Both the position numbers and the translations under genes were made by a program. Below the pieces are notes generated by a model that searched no databases, was not told the DNA's origin, and was given only the letters and a program-made list of their open reading frames with translations. From Thermoleophilia bacterium (GTDB taxonomy: Bacteria > Actinomycetota > Thermoleophilia > RBG-16-64-13), in contig JAFGIH010000722.1 in the NCBI GenBank assembly GCA_016929985.1, positions 1 through 5,874 on the forward strand: DNA of 5,874 nucleotides, given 5' to 3'. The stretch's first letter is position 1; each line of letters starts with the position of its first letter. Below, in pieces: positions 1 through 5,287 of this stretch.

Positions 1-648
1 CAGGATCATCTTGAAGGGGACGCCGGCCGCGGCGGTGATCGCGAGCAATCGCTCGTAAAGGTCGTTGAACTGCTGCATCTCGGCGGGGTCGGTGGTCGGG
101 GTGATCCAGTAGGGCTCGCCGAAGTAGACCCCATCGATATCGTAGAGGACCAGAGCACGGGTGAGGTCCTCGATGAAAGAGCCGGCTCGCTCCGGGTCAA
201 CGATCGACGAGGTAGGATCCTGCAGGATCGCGAGACCGGCCGGGGGCGCCTGCTGCGAGTCCAGAAGGGCCGAGGAGATGACCGCCGTCACTTCGCAGCC
301 GGCGGCGTGCAGCTGGGTGATGGCGGCCCCGAGGGTGTCGCGTGGTTCGGCAAGCCCGTAGGGATTGTCAGGGATGGAGTAGTAGACGTCCGAGTAGTAG
401 GCCACATACAGGTAGACTTCGGTGGCCCGCAATCCCGCCAGCTGCTCAAGGGTGTTCGGCGGGAGGCCATCCGCGTCCAGGTAGACGATCGCTGCGATGT
501 GACGAGAGTCTGAGGCGGGGGCCGCGGATGCCCCAAGAGCCTGTCCGCAGTCGACGGTCCAGCCGGATATGGCGAAAAGCGCCGCGACCACACCAATCAG
601 CACGAGTCTGCCGGCTCGAGAAGAGCGCCCAGTGCGAGACGCCGTCAT
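1..648 (-). CDS. Secreted TIM-barrel glycoside-hydrolase-like protein (C-terminus cut by window edge)
   Basis: The frame is open from the ATG at 648 to the left edge, giving 216 residues without a stop. The N-terminus is an export signal: basic residues 5-14 (several Arg), a hydrophobic core at about 15-29, then small residues with possible cleavage near residues 40-42. The mature part alternates predicted strands and helices as in a (beta/alpha)8 barrel: strands around 51-59, 77-85, 118-125, 171-177 and 211-216. The strand-4 end reads GVYFGEPYW, so Glu178 sits where clan GH-A enzymes keep their acid/base Glu (usually in an NEP motif). That makes a glycoside hydrolase or hydrolase-like fold plausible, but the second catalytic residue would lie beyond the window. 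The ATG overlaps the stop of the upstream glycosyltransferase (ATGA), so the two are probably translationally coupled, and a role in cutting or processing the polymer made by the synthase is inferred. I do not recognise a specific family; a non-enzymatic sugar-binding barrel is also possible. Confidence 0.72.
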   Translation of the reverse strand, partial: MTASRTGRSSRAGRLVLIGVVAALFAISGWTVDCGQALGASAAPASDSRHIAAIVYLDADGLPPNTLEQLAGLRATEVYLYVAYYSDVYYSIPDNPYGLAEPRDTLGAAITQLHAAGCEVTAVISSALLDSQQAPPAGLAILQDPTSSIVDPERAGSFIEDLTRALVLYDIDGVYFGEPYWITPTTDPAEMQQFNDLYERLLAITAAAGVPFKMIL

Positions 649-1967
649 CCTTCCTCGACTCCACAGGAGGCCTTGAGTTCCTCGACTGCCTTGGGGGCCA
701 TCGCAGGCTTCGGCTCAGTCGCGGCCGCCAGCTCCTCATAGGCCACACTCCTCGTGTGCCTGGTGTGCGACCAGCGCCGGTCGCGGTGCCGCGCCAGACC
801 TACCAGACTGATCGGGATCCAGGTCAGATTGAAGAGCAGGAAGGCCGGGTAGTGCAGAAATGAGAACCAGTCTGCGTCTTCCAACGCGAACGCCAGCAAG
901 GGCATGAAGAGACCCGCGGCCACCAGCGCGAACCATATCGGGAACGGGATGACCCCCTCGAGCCACACAGAGTATGCCTGGGGAGCCAGCAGCTCGACAA
1001 GCATGAGCAGCAGATTGAGACCAGTGAAGAGGATCACGAGCGGCTGCCAGAGGTAGACCAGGAAGTCGAAGGCTCGCAGCCGCTGCCCCAAAGAACCGGA
1101 GAACATCGCGCGTATCAGTCTCCAAGAGTAGCGGAACGCCGTCGACCAATGGCCCTTGAGCCACCGCACTCGCTGAGGCAGCGACTGCATCATCGTGACA
1201 GGCTTCTCGTCATACACCCGCGTCCACGGGGTCCAGCGCACCCTGCTTCCACTGGTGACGACGTGTGTAGAGTACTCAAGGTCCTCGGTGAGACTGCCCG
1301 TCTCCCATGGCAGTGTCTGCAGAAGTCTGGTCGACACACAGAAGCCCGTCCCGCCAAGGGCGCCGGAGAGACCAATGCGCGAACGGGCCCTCTGCCAGAA
1401 GCGGTTCATGTACCAGTAGGCCGAGGCGTAGGAGGCGGAAACCCAGCTGTCGTGCGGGTTCTTGGTGTCGAGGTAGGCCTGGATCACCTCATGCCCTTGA
1501 GTCAGCTCATTCGCCATCTCCATCAGGAAGTTAGGCTCGACGAGATTGTCGGCATCAAAGACACAGACGGCATCGTAGCTGCCGAGGTCGGCTCTCTTGT
1601 AGTACGCCCAGCGAAGGGCATGGCCCTTGCCGCGCTCGCCCAGGTTCGTACGGGGCCACACCTCTGCGCCCTGTCGTTGAGCGATGCCGGCGGTTCCGTC
1701 AGTACAGTTGTCCGCCGCCACCACCACGTCGAACCGAGCGCGTGGATAGACCATCGCGAGAAGACTCCGAACGTGTTCCCCAATCACCGCTTCCTCGTTG
1801 TGCGCCATGGTGAGACAGAGAAAACGCGGCAGGTGGTCCGCCTCGATCACCTTCGCGGGTCTTGGGAACGGCAACAGACCAGCCAGTGAGATGACAAGGA
1901 AGTAGAGCGCCAGAACCAGCAGAACCAGCTGGTCGCCTAGCACGATGACAGACAGCACCTCGGTCAC
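645..1967 (-). CDS. Membrane glycosyltransferase family 2, processive polysaccharide synthase type
   Basis: A 440-residue inner-membrane protein that should transfer sugar from a nucleotide-sugar to a growing glycan on the cytoplasmic face. It starts with a membrane helix (about 8-33), followed by a GT-A domain with the expected motifs: NEE at 57-59, AADNCTD at 84-90 (nucleotide binding), the metal-binding DAD at 138-140, TED at 227-229 (catalytic base region) and QRVRW at 265-269, the QxxRW signature of processive family 2 enzymes such as cellulose, chitin/NodC-like and poly-GlcNAc synthases. Three more membrane helices follow (about 303-327, 338-361, 370-392), then a hydrophilic tail of about 48 residues. 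The start is GTG at 1967, chosen because AAGGGGGGG at 1972-1980 lies four bases upstream. The stop overlaps the start of the secreted hydrolase-like gene by four bases, so they form an operon. The sugar substrate cannot be told from sequence. Family assignment is firm; product is unknown. Confidence 0.93.
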   Translation of the reverse strand: MTEVLSVIVLGDQLVLLVLALYFLVISLAGLLPFPRPAKVIEADHLPRFLCLTMAHNEEAVIGEHVRSLLAMVYPRARFDVVVAADNCTDGTAGIAQRQGAEVWPRTNLGERGKGHALRWAYYKRADLGSYDAVCVFDADNLVEPNFLMEMANELTQGHEVIQAYLDTKNPHDSWVSASYASAYWYMNRFWQRARSRIGLSGALGGTGFCVSTRLLQTLPWETGSLTEDLEYSTHVVTSGSRVRWTPWTRVYDEKPVTMMQSLPQRVRWLKGHWSTAFRYSWRLIRAMFSGSLGQRLRAFDFLVYLWQPLVILFTGLNLLLMLVELLAPQAYSVWLEGVIPFPIWFALVAAGLFMPLLAFALEDADWFSFLHYPAFLLFNLTWIPISLVGLARHRDRRWSHTRHTRSVAYEELAAATEPKPAMAPKAVEELKASCGVEEG

Positions 1968-1971
1968 GAAA

Positions 1972-1980
1972 CCCCCCCTT
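1972..1980 (-). promoter_or_regulatory. Ribosome binding site of the glycosyltransferase
   Basis: On the minus strand AAGGGGGGG is followed by a 4-base spacer and GTG at 1967. It is close to the AAGGAGG consensus and settles the GTG as the start. Confidence 0.6.
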
Positions 1981-2112
1981 CACGACTCCTGTGTCGGTTG
2001 GCCCCATGGCAACCCGAAGAGCCCATGCCAGAAAGCCGGCAACTGCCGCACGATCTACCCAGACAAACGCTGCCCGTCTCGTGCGTGACACTGCGTAGGT
2101 CCGAACGTCTGA

Positions 2113-2141
2113 ATGTTACATGTCGTTGACAATCAAAGCAA
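2113..2141 (-). promoter_or_regulatory. Candidate promoter for the glycosyltransferase operon
   Basis: On the minus strand TTGCTT (2136-2141) and TAACAT (2113-2118) are separated by exactly 17 bases, a reasonable sigma70-type arrangement with an imperfect -35. It predicts transcription starting near 2106. Found by eye only; another promoter is possible. Confidence 0.4.
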
Positions 2142-2205
2142 GGGCGCTCCACGTGAGCCCTCACCGCCTGTTCGGCCGCCGTGCGCTGGGCAAGACCCTC
2201 TGAGC

Positions 2206-2472
2206 CTACAGCCCACGATTTGCACCGAGGCTTCTGGTCGCGCCCCGGCCTACTCCCAGAACGTCGAACTCCCAGTCATCGCCGAGGTCATAGCGGTAGA
2301 TGTACCGCCCTCCGCTCCTCAGGACCGCCGCCAGATAGGCGAGCGGATGCCTTTGAGCCGCACCTTGAGCCGCGATGCAGGCGGGCTGCCACTGCTCGGC
2401 CAGCCGTCCATGCGGAGGGTCTACAACCAAGGGCCGATACAAGAGCGTGAGCCTTGGTCCCGGAGTGTGTCA
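2206..2472 (-). pseudogene. Remnant of a pRiA4b ORF-3-like protein
   Basis: An open stretch of 88 codons lies between in-frame stops at 2470-2472 and 2206-2208. Near its end it reads YIYRYDLGDDWEFDV, which matches the hallmark Y-DFGD-W-H-I/V segment of the pRiA4b ORF-3-like family (also labelled IS1096 passenger TnpR-like). Intact members are usually well over 150 residues, with a longer N-terminal part before this motif and a Cys/Pro-rich, Gly-Gly segment after it. Here the frame stops 14 residues after WEFDV, and there is no good start or ribosome site: the only upstream starts are weak, such as TTG at 2442. A short stretch in another frame just downstream (about 2213-2175) has a C-x-L-x-G...CP...GG pattern that could be the displaced continuation, but this is weak. 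I read it as a truncated, frameshifted relic. It could be a small live gene, but nothing supports its translation. Confidence 0.5.
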
Positions 2473-2489
2473 AGGATGAATGAGAAACC

Positions 2490-2518
2490 GCGACAGCCTT
2501 TAGTACGTACGCTATGAT
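2490..2518 (+). promoter_or_regulatory. Promoter with palindromic operator for the toxin-antitoxin operon
   Basis: GCGACA (2490-2495) and TATGAT (2513-2518) are spaced by 17 bases, a good sigma70-type promoter. The spacer holds the perfect palindrome GTACGTAC (2503-2510), wider context TAGTACGTACGCTA. Antitoxins of the Phd/YefM family normally bind palindromes overlapping their own promoter (YefM recognises sites with a TGTACA core), so this is the likely autorepression operator. Operator function is inference. Confidence 0.62.
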
Positions 2519-2549
2519 GTCCTTTCTAGCGCCATTTAAGGAGGCAGCC

Positions 2550-2831
2550 ATGAAGGACATCCGGCCATCCACCGATGTGCTGCCGGTGACCGAATTCCGC
2601 GCCAACACCTCTGAGCTGCTCGCCCGGTTGCGGACCACGAAACGCCCGATCATACTGACTCAGCACGGGCGTGGGGCCGCGGTGCTGATGGATGTCGAGG
2701 CGTACGAGGATCTGCTGGACGAGATCGCCCTGCTGCGTGACGTCCGCATCGCCGAGGAGCAGGAGGCCCGAGGTGAGACCATGACTTACGATGAGGCCGT
2801 CAGCCGGCTGCGGACACGACTCGTGAAGTGA
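2550..2831 (+). CDS. Antitoxin, Phd/YefM family
   Basis: A 93-residue antitoxin of a type II toxin-antitoxin pair: it should bind and neutralise the downstream toxin and, with it, repress the operon. Residues 12-55 form the N-terminal DNA-binding/dimerisation fold: PVTEFRANTSELLARL, then KRPIILTQHGRGAAVLMDVEAYE, the pattern of Phd/YefM proteins. Residues 56-93 are acidic-helical (DEIALLRDVRIAEEQEA, later TYDEAVSRL), as expected for the toxin-wrapping tail. The ATG at 2550 is chosen because AAGGAGG (2538-2544) lies five bases upstream. An in-frame ATG at 2514 falls inside the -10 element and would add 12 unrelated residues. The stop overlaps the toxin's GTG start (GTGA). The length is typical and the gene looks intact. 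Confidence 0.93.
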   Translation: MKDIRPSTDVLPVTEFRANTSELLARLRTTKRPIILTQHGRGAAVLMDVEAYEDLLDEIALLRDVRIAEEQEARGETMTYDEAVSRLRTRLVK

Positions 2832-3124
2832 AGGTCGTCTGGTCTCGGCCGGCCGTCGACCAGGCCGCGCGGGGCTTTGCCTCGATCGTCGCCCAGCGGC
2901 CGGTCGCGGCGCAACGACGGCTCGATGAACTGATCAGCCGGACTTCGTCACTCGCACGCTTTCCCGACATGGGTCGAGTCGTACCGGAGCTGGGGCGCCC
3001 CTCGATCCGCGAGGTGCTGGTGGCGCCCTATCGCCTCATCTACCGTCGAGACGAACTGGCGGTAGTGGTCCTCGCGATTCGTCTCGTGCGCCGTGAGATC
3101 GCGGGCGATGAACTGGAGGGTTGA
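2828..3124 (+). CDS. Toxin, RelE/ParE family
   Basis: A 98-residue basic protein directly after the Phd/YefM-like antitoxin, starting at GTG 2828 inside the antitoxin stop codon context (4-base GTGA overlap). It follows the RelE/ParE fold: N-terminal strand KVVWSRPAVDQ, two helices (about 8-42), then FPDMGRVVPELGRPSIRE, VLVAPYRLIYRRDE and VVVLAIRLVRRE, the strand blocks with conserved Pro/Gly, Arg and Tyr of this superfamily. RelE-like members cut mRNA in the ribosome, while ParE-like members poison DNA gyrase. The FP-MGR-VPEL and R-PYRLIYR pattern looks closest to ParE-like annotations, but the target cannot be decided from sequence. No frame damage is seen, so the module is likely functional. 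Confidence 0.9.
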   Translation: MKVVWSRPAVDQAARGFASIVAQRPVAAQRRLDELISRTSSLARFPDMGRVVPELGRPSIREVLVAPYRLIYRRDELAVVVLAIRLVRREIAGDELEG

Positions 3125-3132
3125 GCCCCAGG

Positions 3133-3170
3133 CCCGCGAGCTTGCGAGAACCGAGAGCCTTCCTCGCGGG
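3133..3170. terminator. Inverted repeat after the toxin gene, possible terminator
   Basis: CCCGCGAG (3133-3140) pairs perfectly with CTCGCGGG (3163-3170) across a 22-base loop, starting 8 bases after the toxin stop. The stem is GC-rich but no T-run follows, so it would be a non-canonical terminator or an mRNA-stabilising hairpin. The rest of the gap up to 3299 shows no gene or motif I can support. Confidence 0.35.
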
Positions 3171-3299
3171 GGTGATACAGCAGCAGGGTGGCACCCGTCG
3201 CGCCCAGAGAGAACTCGTGGGAGGGAATCAGGGACGGGCAACGCTCCAGATGATAATCCCCGCCAGGTCGAGCCGCCGCTCGGACGACGGGGACCAATG

Positions 3300-3343
3300 A
3301 GACTGAATGTAGCGAAGCGGGCCGAAAGGAGCAGCTTCAGTCT
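3300..3343. terminator. Inverted repeat over the end of the coiled-coil gene
   Basis: AGACTGAA (3300-3307) pairs perfectly with TTCAGTCT (3336-3343), and the right arm contains the stop codon (3337-3339) of the minus-strand small gene. A competing inner stem GAAGC (3314-3318)/GCTTC (3334-3338) encloses GGCCGAAAGG. It lies at the end of a minus-strand operon facing a plus-strand operon, so a bidirectional terminator is the simplest reading. There is no T-tract. Confidence 0.35.
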
Positions 3344-3465
3344 TCATCGACATCTCCCAGCAGCTTCCTCACATTCCCCCTGATCCTCTCCTCCAACTGG
3401 TGTGCCTCAGCATTCAGCCGCTCCAGCTCAGCATCTAGCTCCGCGAGTCGCTCGCGGAAGTCCAC
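3337..3465 (-). CDS. Small coiled-coil protein, 42 residues
   Basis: The GTG at 3465 opens a 42-residue frame whose hydrophobic residues fall on a perfect 3-4 heptad register: F3, L7, L10, L14, L17, A21, L24, I28, with charged residues in between. This pattern would be unlikely by chance and marks a parallel coiled coil of about four heptads, followed by a short charged tail ending DVDED. It begins 22 bases after the stop of the zinc-ribbon gene on the same strand, so it is likely cotranscribed and perhaps translationally coupled. The ribosome site is weak (GGACGACGG abuts the start). The same frame runs upstream into the zinc-ribbon gene, but that part is low-quality Arg/Gly/Ser sequence and is taken as an overlap shadow. 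Function unknown; oligomerisation or binding to the upstream protein is inferred. Confidence 0.6.
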   Translation of the reverse strand: MDFRERLAELDAELERLNAEAHQLEERIRGNVRKLLGDVDED

Positions 3466-3487
3466 CCGTCGTCCGGGCGCCCAGTCC

Positions 3488-4234
3488 CTAGAACCCCTCC
3501 ACGCCGTCCTTGTAGAAGGTGATAGTCCACTCGACTTGGTCCACCCGGACCCCGATCGCCCTACCGGACCCCGACCAGGTCCCCAGCTCGTAGGTACAGG
3601 GCGGGACGAAGCTCCAACACACGCCGTTCTCCTCCGCCAGCACGTCATCGAGAGGCTGCAGATGCACGCCCTGGGTCCCGTACACCCACTCCAGGGGCTG
3701 GTGTTCGTCCAACCGCAGGGCGTCTCGTATGCGCACCCTGTATTCCGTGGTGGGGCATTCCCCCTCCAGCTCCAGGATGATGTCGTTCATGATCTGCATG
3801 GCGTTCTCGAGAAGCGCTCGGGCCTGTATGTCCCGGTATTGGTCGGCGGCGGCCAGCTTCCCCGCGGCCCCATCGGTGGAGAAGTCTTCCCCGGTCATCT
3901 CCTCAGCCTGCGCCAAGAGATTCGCGTAGACGTCATCCGTCCCCTGCGTATCCGGGGTGGCGTCGCCTTGTGTCAAGGGGATGGCGATGGCGGCGATGGC
4001 GGCCACGCAGATGACCACAGCTATGAGTGCGCTCCACCGCGTTCCGGCGCGGCGCCCAGACGCAGGGGCGGCAGCAGCAGCCGGCCCGCGTCCAGACCGG
4101 GCAGTGTCCGTCCGCCGCGACTCCAACTGCGGCGACGGCCGCCCGTCGGTAGCCGTCGCGGCGTCGCCGCACGACGGACAGCGCTGTCCGGCCGGTCTGG
4201 GATGTCCACATTTTGGGCACTCGACGATCTGCAA
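3488..4234 (-). CDS. Zinc-ribbon, single-pass membrane protein with pilin-like exported domain
   Basis: 248 residues from TTG 4234, chosen because AAGGGG (4240-4245) lies five bases upstream and because it puts the zinc ribbon at the extreme N-terminus, as usual. Residues 6-22 (ECPKCGHPRPAGQRCPSC) give two CxxC knuckles, Cys6/9 and Cys19/22. A low-complexity Arg/Ser/Ala linker (about 24-66) leads to one membrane helix (about 67-87, AVVICVAAIAAIAIP), so the ribbon is cytoplasmic and the rest extracytoplasmic. The exported part has a long helix with QARALLENAMQIMNDI (137-152) and ends LGTWSGSGRAIGVRVDQV...ITFYKDGVEGF. This layout resembles type IV pilin-like proteins (repeated NA---E helix, then a T-SGSG-FGV sheet and closing turn), but there is no prepilin peptidase site before the helix. 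Three exported Cys (160, 206, 213) could form a disulfide. The function is unknown; a sensor or envelope scaffold is inferred. It follows the PRC-barrel gene and precedes the coiled-coil gene. Confidence 0.8.
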   Translation of the reverse strand: MQIVECPKCGHPRPAGQRCPSCGDAATATDGRPSPQLESRRTDTARSGRGPAAAAAPASGRRAGTRWSALIAVVICVAAIAAIAIPLTQGDATPDTQGTDDVYANLLAQAEEMTGEDFSTDGAAGKLAAADQYRDIQARALLENAMQIMNDIILELEGECPTTEYRVRIRDALRLDEHQPLEWVYGTQGVHLQPLDDVLAEENGVCWSFVPPCTYELGTWSGSGRAIGVRVDQVEWTITFYKDGVEGF

Positions 4235-4379
4235 GGCGTCCCCTTCCCGCAACCGGCCACACTGCGGTCCTTGGCCGGCCGCCACAGAACCGCTATCGGC
4301 AGGTGCGGCTGTGATGTTGAGCGGGCAGGCCGCCCGGTGCGGGCGCGCCGGGATCGACTGTGCGTACTCCGACCGACTC

Positions 4380-4403
4380 GGTGTGCGCCGAGGTGTGCGC
4401 CGA
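4380..4403. repeat. Perfect 12-bp tandem repeat
   Basis: GGTGTGCGCCGA occurs twice head to tail (4380-4391 and 4392-4403) with no mismatch, in the 181-bp gap between the PRC-barrel and zinc-ribbon genes. It could be a paired regulator-binding site for the zinc-ribbon gene or a replication-slippage duplication. No clear promoter is visible in the rest of this gap (4235-4379). Confidence 0.75.
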
Positions 4404-4415
4404 AGCGTTGCTGCT

Positions 4416-4829
4416 CTACGACCCGGTGCCGGAGGCGTCCCCACCGGTCCCGGGGCCCGCCGTCCCCGTCTCATCCTCCAAGCAGCCTTCCACCGGCTTC
4501 CAGGGGGAGGAGACGAAATCGAACCCGTAGTACGTGCATATCTTCTCTTCTTGCTCATCGCCGAGGATTTTGTCGGCGGAAACACCGGGTGCGCCCTTCA
4601 TGCGGCCCTTCTGCCCCCGAGCCACCGCCCGCCCGCCCTGGCGATCGACTTCGCTGGCCGGCACCGCGATCTTCTTCAGCCCGAACCACCCGGTCTTGAC
4701 AATGAGCCAGACCAAGTCTCCCGTGTTCTTGCCGTAACGGACATCGGTCACGTTCCCGACCTTCTTGCCGTCCGCGTCGAACAGATCCAGACCGACCCAT
4801 CCCACCAGGCGTTCATCAGTATCTGCCAC
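4416..4829 (-). CDS. PRC-barrel domain protein
   Basis: 137 residues from the GTG at 4829. A GTG two codons earlier (4835) is part of the AAGGAG ribosome site (4835-4840), so the 4829 start, five bases after that site, fits better. Residues about 8-62 form a PRC-barrel beta domain: LVGWVGLDLFDADGKKVGNV, DVRYGKNTGDLVWLIVKTG, WFGLKKIAVPASEV. A short linker leads to SADKILGDEQEEKICTYYGF (about 84-103), the usual trailing helix of stand-alone bacterial PRC proteins that ends in a -YYG- motif. A Gly/Thr/Ser-rich tail ends the protein. No signal peptide or membrane helix, so cytoplasmic. PRC barrels occur in RimM (ribosome maturation) and in stress or photosynthetic-reaction-centre proteins; this stand-alone type has no defined biochemical role. 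It lies 181 bp upstream of the zinc-ribbon gene and is divergent from the DUF4258 gene. Confidence 0.88.
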   Translation of the reverse strand: MADTDERLVGWVGLDLFDADGKKVGNVTDVRYGKNTGDLVWLIVKTGWFGLKKIAVPASEVDRQGGRAVARGQKGRMKGAPGVSADKILGDEQEEKICTYYGFDFVSSPWKPVEGCLEDETGTAGPGTGGDASGTGS

Positions 4830-4834
4830 AGCCA

Positions 4835-4840
4835 CTCCTT
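4835..4840 (-). promoter_or_regulatory. Ribosome binding site deciding the PRC-barrel start
   Basis: Minus-strand AAGGAG followed by TGGCT and GTG 4829. The alternative GTG at 4835 overlaps this site and would have no spacing. Confidence 0.65.
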
Positions 4841-4861
4841 CCCGAGCGTGAGCACCACGGG

Positions 4862-4892
4862 TGTCTATCTACCCCATATCGCGCGAAGACAA
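4862..4892 (-). promoter_or_regulatory. Weak promoter candidate for the PRC-barrel gene
   Basis: On the minus strand TTGTCT (4887-4892) lies upstream of TAGATA (4866-4871, 15-base spacer) and TAGACA (4862-4867, 19-base spacer). Neither spacing is ideal. It is in the divergent gap shared with the DUF4258 gene (4830-5017), which otherwise shows no gene. Confidence 0.25.
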
Positions 4893-4981
4893 TGCTCGCT
4901 CTCTTCTCCGCTCCGGCGACTCCCGCTGCACCCAACATGGCTTCTCCTGCCCGGGGGACTCCAAGCTCGATCAAGAGACCG

Positions 4982-5011
4982 ATGACTGCCAAACTGGTCC
5001 TCGGCTACCGT
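4982..5011 (+). promoter_or_regulatory. Candidate leaderless promoter for the DUF4258/DUF2283 pair
   Basis: ATGACT (4982-4987) and TACCGT (5006-5011) are 18 bases apart, and the ATG at 5018 begins six bases after the -10-like element, where transcription would start. No Shine-Dalgarno precedes that ATG. Together these suggest a leaderless mRNA, which is common in Actinomycetota. Inference from spacing only. Confidence 0.35.
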
Positions 5012-5017
5012 CGCCTC

Positions 5018-5287
5018 ATGGACACATGGGTCCTCAGCAAGCACGCTGCCGCCGTGGTGGCCGAGCGGGCCATCAGGCTCGAATGGATCGGTCTGGCGCT
5101 AGACCATCCCGACGCCGTTGTCGGGGACCTCTTCGACCGGAGCCTCTCGCATGCTCTACGGTCTATCGCCGAGGCGGACTACCGAGTGCTGCACGTCGTC
5201 TACAATGGAACAATGTCCCCGCGTGTGATAGTGACGGCGTTCTTTGACCGTCGGGAAAGGAGGCGTCGTGAGGGTCACTTTCGATGA
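5018..5287 (+). CDS. DUF4258 domain protein, putative toxin of a TA-like pair
   Basis: 89 residues from ATG 5018. The domain pattern is clear: VLSKHAAAVVAERAIRLEWI at the start (the S-KHA---ER-I helix of DUF4258), ALDHPDAVV, then RVLHVVYNGTM and RVIVTAFFDRR, the closing beta strands with VVY and VVT-type blocks. DUF4258 proteins are small RelE/ParE-superfamily-like proteins, often beside a DUF2283 protein, as here, and are commonly listed as candidate toxins without a proven target. The start is uncertain because there is no ribosome site; ATG 4982 would add 12 residues of no evident homology. The last 20 bases overlap the DUF2283 gene, which makes cotranslation likely. Basic tail RRERRRREG. 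Confidence 0.8.
   Translation: MDTWVLSKHAAAVVAERAIRLEWIGLALDHPDAVVGDLFDRSLSHALRSIAEADYRVLHVVYNGTMSPRVIVTAFFDRRERRRREGHFR
5256..5263 (+). promoter_or_regulatory. Ribosome binding site of the DUF2283 gene
   Basis: AAAGGAGG lies inside the DUF4258 coding sequence, four bases before GTG 5268. It is much stronger than anything before the upstream gene, which would give more of the putative antitoxin than of the toxin. Confidence 0.7.

Larger units (their letters stand above)
1968..2205. other. Gene-free leader and spacer upstream of the glycosyltransferase
   Basis: No convincing gene on either strand. Read on the minus strand, the part from about 2106 to 1968 would be a leader of roughly 140 nt. 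It contains a 5-bp perfect inverted repeat GGTTG/CAACC (2010-2014 with 1996-2000, 9-base loop) and CATGG/CCATG arms nearby that could pair alternatively, just upstream of the ribosome site. I could not match the leader to any known riboswitch class. The part beyond the promoter (2142-2205) shows nothing I recognise except weak frameshifted similarity to the gene remnant next to it. Confidence 0.4.

Noticed and set aside
1149..1889. A 246-codon open frame on the plus strand
   Set aside because: It lies entirely antisense to the well-supported glycosyltransferase, has no family motif, and is expected in GC-rich coding DNA.
2040..2106. TCACGCAC...GGGCA in the glycosyltransferase leader, reminiscent of the start of a cyclic-di-GMP-I riboswitch
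   Set aside because: The spacing is wrong and the other conserved elements of the aptamer (such as the GACGCAAAGCC block) are absent.
2113..2517. A 134-codon plus-strand open frame before the toxin-antitoxin pair
   Set aside because: Antisense to the pRiA4b-like remnant, no ribosome site, no domain, and it runs into the antitoxin promoter.
3040..3297. Minus-strand open frame with a readable stretch (HEFSLGATGATLLLYHP)
   Set aside because: It overlaps the toxin gene antisense, has no ribosome site, and I cannot match the stretch to a family.
4235..4585. Upstream in-frame extension of the zinc-ribbon gene to 4585
   Set aside because: It would overlap the PRC-barrel gene and adds Arg/Pro-rich sequence; the TTG at 4234 has a good ribosome site and an N-terminal zinc ribbon.
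3536..4699. A 387-codon open frame on the plus strand
   Set aside because: Antisense to the zinc-ribbon and PRC-barrel genes, Arg/Pro-rich low-quality sequence without recognisable domains.
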